A DNA stretch of 64,000 nucleotides, taken from assembly GCA_025362495.1 (NCBI GenBank), contig JANYGI010000061.1, positions 103,745 through 167,744 on the forward strand, given 5' to 3'. Shown in pieces: positions 54,233-62,199 of the stretch (positions are counted from its first letter, which is position 1; every line of letters begins with the position of its first letter). The notes beneath the pieces were generated by a model. It saw only the letters and a program-made list of their open reading frames with translations, made no database searches and was not told the DNA's origin. The DNA is from Byssovorax sp. GTDB taxonomy: Bacteria > Myxococcota_A > Polyangia > Polyangiales > Polyangiaceae. A program made the translations under genes and the position numbers.

Positions 54233-55849
54233 TCAGCCGTCGCGTCGGCGGCGGGTGCGTCGTCCGAGCGCGAGCGCGGCGAAAAGAGCGGCCACGCTCG
54301 GGCCGGCTGCCCCGGATCGATCCGGCGCGCCCGCGTTGCAGGTGCCGGTGTCGGTGCTCGACACGTCGGGAGGCGGGACGCACGCGCCGTCGAGATCGCA
54401 CGCGTACCCCGGGGCGCAGTCGGCGACCGACGCGCATTTGCTGTGGCAGACGCCCGCCTCCGCGTCGCAACGGAGCTGCCCGCAGGGGCGCGCGACGCAG
54501 GCGTCGTTGGCGCACGTCGCGGTGCCGTCGGAGCAGGCGAGCGCGTGGGTGTCGTCGGCGCACGGGAGCGAGCACGTGCCCTCGCGGCCGGGCACGTCGC
54601 AGCGCCGGCAGCCGCTGTCGCAGGCCTCGTTGCAGCAGATCCCGTCGATGCAGTGGCCGCCGTCGCAGCCGAGGTTGGAGGTGCACGGCTGGCCCTTCGG
54701 CGCGAGGCGATAGACCTCGGCCGTGGCCTGGTGAACGCCGCCGGTCACGAGCACGCTGCCGTCGTCGAGCATCGCCGACGCGTGCTGGTAGCGATCGATC
54801 AGCAGCGGATCGAGCGCCTGCCACGTGCCCTCGAAGTAGCCCTCGACCTGCCGCGAGGCCGAGCCGCTGCCGTCGAGGCCGCCGAAGAGCAGCACCGCGC
54901 CGCCCGGCACGAGCGCGGCGGTGTGGAACGTGCGCGCCGTCACGAGGTGCGAAGCGAGCACGCGCCATGTGTCGGTGAGCGGATCGTAGATCTCCGCGGT
55001 GTCGAGCTGCGTGCCCGCTTCGGTGCCGTCGTCCTTGCCGCCCGTCGTGCCGCCGGCGACGAGCACCGTGCCGTCGGGGAGCAGCGTCGCGGTGTGCGCG
55101 CGCCGCGCGTGGTGGAGCTTCGCGGCCTTCTTCCAGAGCCCCGTCGCGGGATCGAGGAGATCGGCTGAGCCGTAGGTGTACCACTGGCCGCTGATGTCGA
55201 CGCCGCCGCCCACCGCGAGCACCCGGCCGTCGGCGAGCGCCGTCGCGGTGTGAAAGAAGCGCTCGCTGCTCATCGCGCCGATCGACTTGAACGTCTTCGC
55301 GACGGGGTCGTAGATCTCGGCCTGGGTGTTGGCGTTGTAGCCGCCGGAGAGCAGCAAGCGGCAGTCCGGGAGCAGCGTCGCCGCGCCGTAGAGGTGCGAC
55401 GTCTTCATCTTGCCGGCCGGGAGCCAGGCGTTGCTCGCGGGATCGTAGATCTCGGCGTCGCGATCGGCCGTGCTGGGGCGGCCGGCCACGAAGACGCGGC
55501 CATCGCAGAGCGCCGCGGCGACGGGCCACTCGTGCGCGTAGAGCATCGGCGTGCCCGTCGGCGTCCACGTGCCCACGGCGGGATCGTAGATCTCCCCGGT
55601 CTTGAAGGCGGCCTCGCCCGGCGATCCGCCGGCCACGAGCACGCGTCCATCGGCGAGCCGCGCCGCGATGTGCAGCCAGCGCACGGTGCTCATCGACGAC
55701 GTGACGAGCGCCGAGAGCGTCGTCGTCACGGGGGCCGCGGGGCGACCGCGCGGATCGTCGGCCGAGGGCGCGCGCGACCAGATCGTGAGCCCCGCGAGCA
55801 CGGCGGCCGCGCCGACGAGCCGCGAGCCACCGACGTTGCGAGCGCTCAC
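54233..55849 (-). CDS. Kelch-repeat surface protein with Cys-rich domain and MYXO-CTERM-like tail
   Basis: 538 aa from a GTG that overlaps the upstream stop (GTGA), with GGAGG at the right distance. An N-terminal hydrophobic segment (GAAAVLAGLTIW) acts as signal or anchor. Six to seven Kelch/galactose-oxidase-like blades follow (HTATLLPDGTVLVAGG, HTATALADGRVLAVGG, AEIYDP...W). A Cys-rich module of about 120 residues (CNEACDSGCRRCDVPG) leads to CNAG, a hydrophobic helix and RRTRRRRDG, the MYXO-CTERM arrangement. Likely surface-displayed. Last of a four-gene unit led by a Ser/Thr kinase. Confidence 0.88.
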   Translation of the reverse strand: MSARNVGGSRLVGAAAVLAGLTIWSRAPSADDPRGRPAAPVTTTLSALVTSSMSTVRWLHIAARLADGRVLVAGGSPGEAAFKTGEIYDPAVGTWTPTGTPMLYAHEWPVAAALCDGRVFVAGRPSTADRDAEIYDPASNAWLPAGKMKTSHLYGAATLLPDCRLLLSGGYNANTQAEIYDPVAKTFKSIGAMSSERFFHTATALADGRVLAVGGGVDISGQWYTYGSADLLDPATGLWKKAAKLHHARRAHTATLLPDGTVLVAGGTTGGKDDGTEAGTQLDTAEIYDPLTDTWRVLASHLVTARTFHTAALVPGGAVLLFGGLDGSGSASRQVEGYFEGTWQALDPLLIDRYQHASAMLDDGSVLVTGGVHQATAEVYRLAPKGQPCTSNLGCDGGHCIDGICCNEACDSGCRRCDVPGREGTCSLPCADDTHALACSDGTATCANDACVARPCGQLRCDAEAGVCHSKCASVADCAPGYACDLDGACVPPPDVSSTDTGTCNAGAPDRSGAAGPSVAALFAALALGRRTRRRRDG

Positions 55850-57624
55850 GATGCCCTCCTCGACGCGCGTCGCGCCGCGGCAACGAGGGCGAGGCCCGCG
55901 AGCCACGCCGCGATCGTGTCGGCCTGACCGGGCGGGCGCGCGCGGGCGGCGCAGGTGTCGGCGTCCGTCGCCGCGACGTCGGGTCGAGAGCGGCAGCGTC
56001 CCTCCGAGTCGCACGCGTAGCCGTCGGCGCAGTCGTCGATCGAGTGGCACTGCGCGAGGCAGCCGAACGCCGCCGCGCCGACCTGCGCGCCGCAGCGGTA
56101 CGGGGCGCACGGGACCAGGATCGGCGTGCATGCGCCGCCGATCGCCGTGCACGCAGAGCCCTCGATCGCCTGCGTGCCGTCCTCGAGGCACGTCGTCTCG
56201 AGGCACGCTTTGCCGAGGCGATCGACGCACGCGCCGGCCGCGTCGCAGACGCTGTCGCACTCGCCGCCGTCACCGCAGTCGAGGTGCGGATCGGTGCCCG
56301 CCGCCGCGGGCGAGCACGTCCCCCGCGCGCCGGCGAGCCCGCACGTCTGGCACGGGCTGTCGCACGCCGTGTCGCAGCAGACGTGGTCGACGCAGTGGCC
56401 CGTCCCGCACTGCGTGCCGACCTCGCACGGCTGACCGCCCGCGGCCGGCCGGTAGATCTCGGCGGAGCTCTGGTGCTCGCCGCCGGAGACGAGCACCTCG
56501 CCGTTGGCCAGCGCCTCGGCGGCGTGACCGAGCCGCCCGTGACCGAGCAGGCCGTTCACGACCCAGCGCGTCGCTCCGGGATCGAAGAGCTCCGAGCTGC
56601 GCACCGTCGACGAGCTCGCGTCAAGGCCGCCCGCGATCAGCACCGCGCCATTGTCGAGGCGCGTCGCCGAGTGCAGCGCTCGCGGGATCGCCAGATCCGG
56701 CAGCTTCGTCCAGGTGTCCTGCGCGGGGTTGTAGCGCTCGACCGCGCCGACGATCCCGGCTGTCGTCGCGCCGCCGACGACGAGCACGAGGCCGTCGGCG
56801 AGCAGCGTCGCGGTGTGCGTGGTGCGCGCGACCGAGAGCGGCGCGACGGTGGTCCACGCGCTGGTCGCCGGGTTGAAGATCTCGACGCTGGAGGTGAGGC
56901 TCGACGGATCGTCGGGGCGCTGTCCGCCGGTGACGAGGACGCGCCCGTTCGCGAGCAGCGTCGCCGTGTGGTAGCGCCGCGGCGTGCTCATCGGCGCGAC
57001 GTCTTTCCAGGCGCCGAGGGCGGGATCGAAGAGCTCCGTGGCGCCGCCGGGCGCGCCGGGATCGCCGCCCACGAGCAGCGCGCGGCCGCCGGGCAGCGCG
57101 GTGAGCGTGGCCCCCCAGTGCGGGTGCGCGAGCGGGGGCGTCGCCTTCCACGTGCCGGTCTTCGGATCGAAGATCTCCGCGGTCGCCGCGCTCTCGGCGC
57201 TGCCCATGCCGCCCGCGACGAGGACCCTCCCGCCGTCGAGCGCGAGCGCCGCGTGCTGCGAGCGCTTCGTCGCCATCTTCGCGGGGGCGACCGAGAACGC
57301 GGCGGCCTTCGGATCGAAGAGCTCGACCGTCTCGAAGTACACATCGCCGACGTCGACCGAGCCGAAGCGCTGGCCTCCCGCGATCAGCACGCGACCGTCG
57401 CCGAGGCGCGTCGCGGTGGCGTCCTGGCGCGCGACGCTCATGGCCCCGGTCGCCGTCCACGTCGGCGTGTCGTCGAGGGCTTGCCGGCTCTGCGCGGCGC
57501 GCTCGATCGGGCTCGCCTCCGGCGCGCAACCGGCGGCGGCGAGCGCGACGACGGCGCCGATCCAGGGGCCGCGGCGCGACGGCGTGGCGTCTCGCCCGGG
57601 TGCTCGCGGTGGGTGCAAGATCAT
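55846..57624 (-). CDS. Kelch-repeat lipoprotein with Cys-rich domain and MYXO-CTERM-like tail
   Basis: 592 aa. The signal is AVVALAAAGCAPE, an acceptable lipobox. Kelch-type blades repeat through about residue 400 (DATATRLGDGRVLIAGG, HTATLLANGRVLVTGG, AEIYRPA). A Cys-rich module (CCDTACDSPCQTCGLAG) is followed by DTCAARARPP, a hydrophobic helix and RRASRRAS. It is a paralog of the next gene, and its stop overlaps that gene's GTG start. Having both a lipobox and a MYXO-CTERM-like tail is unusual. It lies 24 bp after the PEGA protein gene. Confidence 0.88.
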   Translation of the reverse strand: MILHPPRAPGRDATPSRRGPWIGAVVALAAAGCAPEASPIERAAQSRQALDDTPTWTATGAMSVARQDATATRLGDGRVLIAGGQRFGSVDVGDVYFETVELFDPKAAAFSVAPAKMATKRSQHAALALDGGRVLVAGGMGSAESAATAEIFDPKTGTWKATPPLAHPHWGATLTALPGGRALLVGGDPGAPGGATELFDPALGAWKDVAPMSTPRRYHTATLLANGRVLVTGGQRPDDPSSLTSSVEIFNPATSAWTTVAPLSVARTTHTATLLADGLVLVVGGATTAGIVGAVERYNPAQDTWTKLPDLAIPRALHSATRLDNGAVLIAGGLDASSSTVRSSELFDPGATRWVVNGLLGHGRLGHAAEALANGEVLVSGGEHQSSAEIYRPAAGGQPCEVGTQCGTGHCVDHVCCDTACDSPCQTCGLAGARGTCSPAAAGTDPHLDCGDGGECDSVCDAAGACVDRLGKACLETTCLEDGTQAIEGSACTAIGGACTPILVPCAPYRCGAQVGAAAFGCLAQCHSIDDCADGYACDSEGRCRSRPDVAATDADTCAARARPPGQADTIAAWLAGLALVAAARRASRRAS

Positions 57625-57648
57625 CGCGGTCCTCCGATCGAGTCGAGA

Positions 57649-59415
57649 TCAGAAAAAGTCGTAGCGAGCGCTCAACCCGGGGGCGACGCCGAAGAGGACA
57701 CGACCGACGAAGCGCTCGCTCGGGAACGTGCCGATGCCGTCGATGCCGGCGTTGATCTGGCGCTTCGCGTCCCACGACGGCTCGGCGAGCGCGACGAGGA
57801 TCAGGGCGTCGACGCCGAGGCCGACCTCGAAGTGCGGCGTGACGCGGAAGCCGAAATGCACGTCGGGTGTGATCTGTACGAACGGCGTGAACGTCGAGAC
57901 CGAGAGCGGCCCCACGGCGTACGCCGGACCGGCCTTCACGGGCGTGAACGAGCCGGTGCGCGTATCGCCGACCCACGCGAACATCGGCCCCGCCCCCAGG
58001 CGCGCGTGCACCGGGAAGCGCTCGCCGTACGAGAAGCCGAGCCACGGTCCCACGAGGATCCCGCGGCGGATGGCGAGCGAGTCGTCGAGGGTGCCCTTCG
58101 CTTTGCCCATCAGGCCCACGGGCTGGAGCGTCGCGGGCCGCCCCGTCACCGCTTGCTCGGCGACCAGGTAGCCCGCCGCGAGGCCGAAGCCGAAGCCCGA
58201 CGAGCGCTCGTAGCCGCCGTGCAACGTCGCGTAGCCGCCGATGCCCGGCGCCGCATTGCACGAGCCCACGCAGTCGCCGGCGATGTCCCCGAGGAAGCTC
58301 GGGAGGATGGCCGCCGCGCCGCCGATCTCGATCAGGAAACGCGCCGGAGCCGGCGGCTTGCGCCAGAACGGCGAGGCCGGATCGCGCGCGAGCGGGACGG
58401 CGACCTCGGTGCGCGCGCCGGCGTCGAGCGACACCTCGCGCACGCTCGGCAAGAAGCCGGGCGCGGCGACCTCGATGCGGTGCGGGCCCTTTCGCAGCCG
58501 GCCTTCCCAGCGGCCCAGGCCGACGGCCACCGCGTCGATCGCCACGCTGGCGTTGGCGGGCACGGGCTCGATGACGACGCGCGCCGTCAGCTTCTCCGCG
58601 GCGAGCGTGAGCCGCGTGGTCGCGTCGCGCTTCACCTGGACGGGCACCGGGGCGGTGCCGAGATCGTCGTCGCCTTGCAGCAGCGCCACGTGCTCGCCGA
58701 GCGCGAGCACGCCCTCCCACGGCGTGCGGCCCACGCGATCGCCGTCGACGATCACCTGGAGCGCGGCGCCGCTCTGCTCGGCGACGCGGAGGCGCCCCGA
58801 GGCCACGAGCGCGCGGAGCTTCGCGGTCACGCGCGCGGTCTGCTTGCCCGCGACGTCGACGCGGGCCTCGAAGGGCTCGAAGCCTTCCTTCGACACGCGG
58901 ACGAGGTGCGTCCCGGCGCCGACGCGGAGCGGGCTCGGCGCGGGGTACTCCCCCCGGCTCCGCGCGTCGACGGTGATCGCCGCGCCGATCTCCGCTTGCT
59001 CGATCTCGATCGTGCCGACGAGATCGCGCAGCTCGATCACCTCGCGCTGGGCGGCCACGCGCACGTCGGCGGGCACCGCGGCGGCGAAGTCGCGCAGCAG
59101 GATCTCGAACATGTCGAGCGCCTCGTCGAAGCGCGCGAGCTTGCGCAGCGCCGACGCGGCGCCGAGCGTGTTGCCCCAGGTCGCGTAGAGCTCGCGCGAC
59201 GCGAGGAACTCGGCCAGCGCGGCGGGCCAGGCCCCGTCGGTGGAGAGCCGCTTTCCCTTGTCGAAATGGGTGCGCGCGTCGGCCTTGGGATCTTGCGCGG
59301 CGGGCGCTGGCTCGTCGGCCCGCGCGACCACCGGCGGCAGCGCGATGGCCAGCGCGATCAGCCCCGCGACGACGCGCGCCCGTCGCGCGGGGCGCGGTGC
59401 CTCGGCGCGAATCAC
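57649..59415 (-). CDS. TPR/PEGA envelope protein
   Basis: 588 aa from a GTG that overlaps the kinase stop (GTGA). The signal peptide is VVAGLIALAIALPPVVARA. Residues about 45-150 are TPR-like (ARTHFDKGKRLSTDGAWPAAL). About 150-330 hold PEGA-type beta units (HLVRVSKEGFEPFEARVDV, HRIEVAAPGFLPSVREVSL). The last ~230 residues are amphipathic strands (FGFGLAAGYLVAEQ, GILVGPWLGFSYGER) ending in an aromatic SARYDFF, typical of an outer-membrane barrel signal. It probably links the periplasm to the outer membrane. The tight coupling suggests it is a partner or target of the kinase. Confidence 0.88.
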   Translation of the reverse strand: MIRAEAPRPARRARVVAGLIALAIALPPVVARADEPAPAAQDPKADARTHFDKGKRLSTDGAWPAALAEFLASRELYATWGNTLGAASALRKLARFDEALDMFEILLRDFAAAVPADVRVAAQREVIELRDLVGTIEIEQAEIGAAITVDARSRGEYPAPSPLRVGAGTHLVRVSKEGFEPFEARVDVAGKQTARVTAKLRALVASGRLRVAEQSGAALQVIVDGDRVGRTPWEGVLALGEHVALLQGDDDLGTAPVPVQVKRDATTRLTLAAEKLTARVVIEPVPANASVAIDAVAVGLGRWEGRLRKGPHRIEVAAPGFLPSVREVSLDAGARTEVAVPLARDPASPFWRKPPAPARFLIEIGGAAAILPSFLGDIAGDCVGSCNAAPGIGGYATLHGGYERSSGFGFGLAAGYLVAEQAVTGRPATLQPVGLMGKAKGTLDDSLAIRRGILVGPWLGFSYGERFPVHARLGAGPMFAWVGDTRTGSFTPVKAGPAYAVGPLSVSTFTPFVQITPDVHFGFRVTPHFEVGLGVDALILVALAEPSWDAKRQINAGIDGIGTFPSERFVGRVLFGVAPGLSARYDFF

Positions 59416-61067
59416 TCGAAGCGCTCCGGGATCAGCGGGTTCCGAGGCGTGGGCGGAGGCGGCGTGCCCGGCGTGGCGAACTTCTTCGTCGGCGGCCGCC
59501 CGCCGATGGGCCGCGATGTCGAGGGGCTGCCGCTCGGCGCCGCGGCGACGAGCACCAGCTCCACCTTCGGCGGCTCGGCGCCGCCGGGCCCGATCAGCAC
59601 GTCGGCGATCTTCTCCTGGCCATCCTTGCTGATGTGAACCCGGTGCGTGGTCCCGACGGCGCCGACGACCTTGACGACGCCGTCGACCGGAGACGTCGCC
59701 GCGCCGTCGATCTCGACCCGCGCGTCGTCCGGCAAGATCACCAGGTTCGCCTGGCGGTCCGCGCTCCCCGACGCGAGCGGCGCCGGCGCCGCGCTGGTCG
59801 CTGTCGCGGGGTGATCCGATCCGCGCGCGCCGCCGCGTGACAGCCCGAACGCCACCGCGGCGGCCGCCAGCACGCCGGCCACGCCGAGGCCGATCGCCAG
59901 GGGCGCGGCGCGCTTCGGCGGCACCGTCGATCGCGCGACGGGTCGGTGCGCGGTCGAGCTCGCTGTCGCGCTGTCCTCGCGCGGCGCGCCGCCGAGCATG
60001 CGCAGCGACGATCGACCCGGCATCTGCGAGGTCGCGTCGCCGCTCGACGTGAGCTCGGGGCGCGAGCGGTCGGCCGACGAGTCGCCGGTGCGCGTGCCCG
60101 GCGGCCGCACGCTGTACCGCTGCGGCGGCGCTCCGGCCTGCGCGGCCTCGTCGAAGCTCGTGATGTCCTCGATCCGCAAACCGTCGCCGCCGGGCAGCCG
60201 CGCCCGCATCACCGCGAGCATCACCTCGGCGCTCGCGTAGCGCTGATCGCGATCGATCCGCAGCGCGTCCTCGACGATCTCCGCGATCTCGGCCGGCACC
60301 CACGGCGAGAGGCTCTGCACCGGCACCGGCGCCTCGGAGCAGAGCATGATGATGAACTCGCCGATCGCGGTGACGTCCTCGTGGGGCATGTGCCCGGTGA
60401 GGCACCGGAACAGCACCACGCCGAGCGACCACAGATCGGTCCGATGATCGAGCGCGCGCACCCCGCGGGCCTGCTCGGGCGACATGTACTTCGGCGATCC
60501 GAGCATGCTCCCGGTGCGCGTCAGCCCGGTCGTCTCGCCGTCGGCCTCGCTCTCGGGCCGGATCTTGGCGATGCCGAAATCGAGGATCTTCACGGTGATC
60601 TCGCCCGACGCCGAGCGCGCGAGGAACAGGTTCGCCGGCTTGATGTCCCGGTGCGTGACCCGCGCCAGGTGCGCTTGCAACAGGCCCTCGCAGGCCTGCG
60701 CGGCGATGCGCAGCGCCACGTCCGGCGGCAGGATGTGCACCCGCTTCAGCGCCTCGCTCAGGTCCTCGCCGGCGAGGAATTCCATCACGATGTACGGCTG
60801 CCCGGTGCGCTCGTCGGTACCGTAATCGAGCGTCCGCGCGACGTGCTCGCCCTGGATCGCGGCGGCGGCCTTGGCCTCGCGCATGAAGCGCGTCAGCTTC
60901 GACGAGTCGTCCTTGCTCGACGCCTCGCGGATCATCTCCGAGTGCACGAGCTTCACGGCGACCCGCGCGCCGGTGGTCTCGTCGATCGCTTCATGGACGA
61001 CGCCCATGCCGCCCTGGCCGAGGAGCGCCTGCAGTCGATACCGGGAAGCCAGCAGAGTGCCGTTCAA
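59412..61067 (-). CDS. Transmembrane Ser/Thr protein kinase with C-terminal PEGA domain
   Basis: 551 aa from a TTG; no better start in frame was found. The kinase domain has GQGGMGVV, VAVKLV, THRDIKPANL (about 137), a DFG at about 162 and SPKYMSPEQARG, a complete active-kinase set of the Hanks type. A ~100-residue Pro/Ser/Thr-rich region precedes a single transmembrane helix at about 390-415. The extracytoplasmic end has a PEGA domain (VILPDDARVEIDGAA, HRVHISKDGQ). Predicted to phosphorylate cytoplasmic targets in response to an envelope signal. It leads the unit PEGA protein, Kelch lipoprotein, Kelch protein, all joined by GTGA overlaps or a 24-bp gap. Confidence 0.93.
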   Translation of the reverse strand: MNGTLLASRYRLQALLGQGGMGVVHEAIDETTGARVAVKLVHSEMIREASSKDDSSKLTRFMREAKAAAAIQGEHVARTLDYGTDERTGQPYIVMEFLAGEDLSEALKRVHILPPDVALRIAAQACEGLLQAHLARVTHRDIKPANLFLARSASGEITVKILDFGIAKIRPESEADGETTGLTRTGSMLGSPKYMSPEQARGVRALDHRTDLWSLGVVLFRCLTGHMPHEDVTAIGEFIIMLCSEAPVPVQSLSPWVPAEIAEIVEDALRIDRDQRYASAEVMLAVMRARLPGGDGLRIEDITSFDEAAQAGAPPQRYSVRPPGTRTGDSSADRSRPELTSSGDATSQMPGRSSLRMLGGAPREDSATASSTAHRPVARSTVPPKRAAPLAIGLGVAGVLAAAAVAFGLSRGGARGSDHPATATSAAPAPLASGSADRQANLVILPDDARVEIDGAATSPVDGVVKVVGAVGTTHRVHISKDGQEKIADVLIGPGGAEPPKVELVLVAAAPSGSPSTSRPIGGRPPTKKFATPGTPPPPTPRNPLIPERFE

Positions 61068-61166
61068 GTCGCGGGCGATGGTACGCCGCCCGTCGGCTCT
61101 CGTCGTTTTTTTCCGGGTGGCTCCCCCGCGGCGGAAATGTGCCGAAAAGAAGCCGGTCGAACCGGG

Positions 61167-61199
61167 CGGTCGTCGCGGGGCCTCGGGCCCGGGCGACCG
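61167..61199 (-). terminator. Two-tier hairpin downstream of the OmpA-type lipoprotein gene
   Basis: Outer stem CGGTCG / CGACCG and inner stem GGGCC-TCG-GGCCC, starting 18 bp beyond the minus-strand stop at 61218. No T-run is evident. Confidence 0.45.
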
Positions 61200-61217
61200 C
61201 GGCGCCGCGAGCCACGA

Positions 61218-62042
61218 TCACCGCTCGATGTGGAACTCGACCCGTCGGTTGCTCTGCCGCCCGTCCTCGGTCGCGTTGGTCTCGAGAGGCTGCGTGTCAC
61301 CGAGCCCCGCGCTCAGCAAACGATCGCGGCTCACGCCCCGAGCGATCAGGGCCGTGACCACCGCGACGGCGCGCCGCCGGCTCAGATCGAGGTTGGCCAC
61401 CGCCGCGCCCTTGTTGTCGGTGTGCCCCTCGACGCGGAGCCGGCCGATCTTCGGCGTACTGGTGAGGATCTCCGCGACGGCGACGACGATGGGCGCGCTC
61501 TCGGGCAAGATCTCCGCGCTGCCGGTGCGAAACTGGATCTGCTCGTAGATGGTGATCTGGTTCTGCTCGAGCTGCGCGAGCGGCGCGCCGTGGAGATCGC
61601 CGAGCACGAGCTCCATCGGCGGGATCGGCGCCGCGGCGCCGCGAAGGATCACCGCGTCCGACGTCCGGAGCTGCGCGTGAGTGACCTCCTTCCATTTGAA
61701 ACCGTCGGAGCGAAAGTCGACGCGGAGCAGCTCCGACGCCTGCGGATCGAGCGTCTTGGCCTTCTCGGCGTGCGACACCGGCGCGAGGATGCGGCCGTCC
61801 GCGAGCACGAGCCGCATGGCGTCCTTGTCGACGACGATCGCCGACTTCGCCAGGTTGAGCACGTTGATCTTCACCACCAGGACCGAGCCATTGGAGAACA
61901 CGTCCGCGGGCGAGACGCGCACGCCGCCCGACGTCACGGCCTCGGCGTGGAGGTAGGTCTTCTTGCCGGCGCACCCCGCCGTGCAGAGCGAGACGAGCAG
62001 AGCGAACGCGAGCAACCAGCGAGCGACGACGTGATGATTCAT
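61218..62042 (-). CDS. OmpA-family (peptidoglycan-binding) lipoprotein
   Basis: 274 aa. The signal is LLAFALLVSLCTAGCAGKK, a clear lipobox. An N-terminal beta domain of about 120 residues is followed by an OmpA C-terminal domain: QIQFRTGSAEILPES, LRVEGHTDNKGAAVANLDLS, RRRAVAVV and RRVEFHIER, with the Asp and Arg that bind peptidoglycan. It anchors outer-membrane lipid to the wall. GAGGAG lies just before the ATG at 62042, which is preferred to farther upstream codons. It is probably monocistronic, upstream of the kinase gene. Confidence 0.9.
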   Translation of the reverse strand: MNHHVVARWLLAFALLVSLCTAGCAGKKTYLHAEAVTSGGVRVSPADVFSNGSVLVVKINVLNLAKSAIVVDKDAMRLVLADGRILAPVSHAEKAKTLDPQASELLRVDFRSDGFKWKEVTHAQLRTSDAVILRGAAAPIPPMELVLGDLHGAPLAQLEQNQITIYEQIQFRTGSAEILPESAPIVVAVAEILTSTPKIGRLRVEGHTDNKGAAVANLDLSRRRAVAVVTALIARGVSRDRLLSAGLGDTQPLETNATEDGRQSNRRVEFHIER

Positions 62043-62199
62043 GATCTCCTCGAGCGGGACGCGCCAGCGGCTCCGCGATCCGGCACTGCGCCGGTCCGTC
62101 GGGAGGACGCTCGTCGGAGCGCGCTGTAACAAGGAAATCGTCCGCGCCGGTCCGCGACGCGCTCCGAGCTCGCTCCGCGCCCTCGCGAAACTGCGCCGG

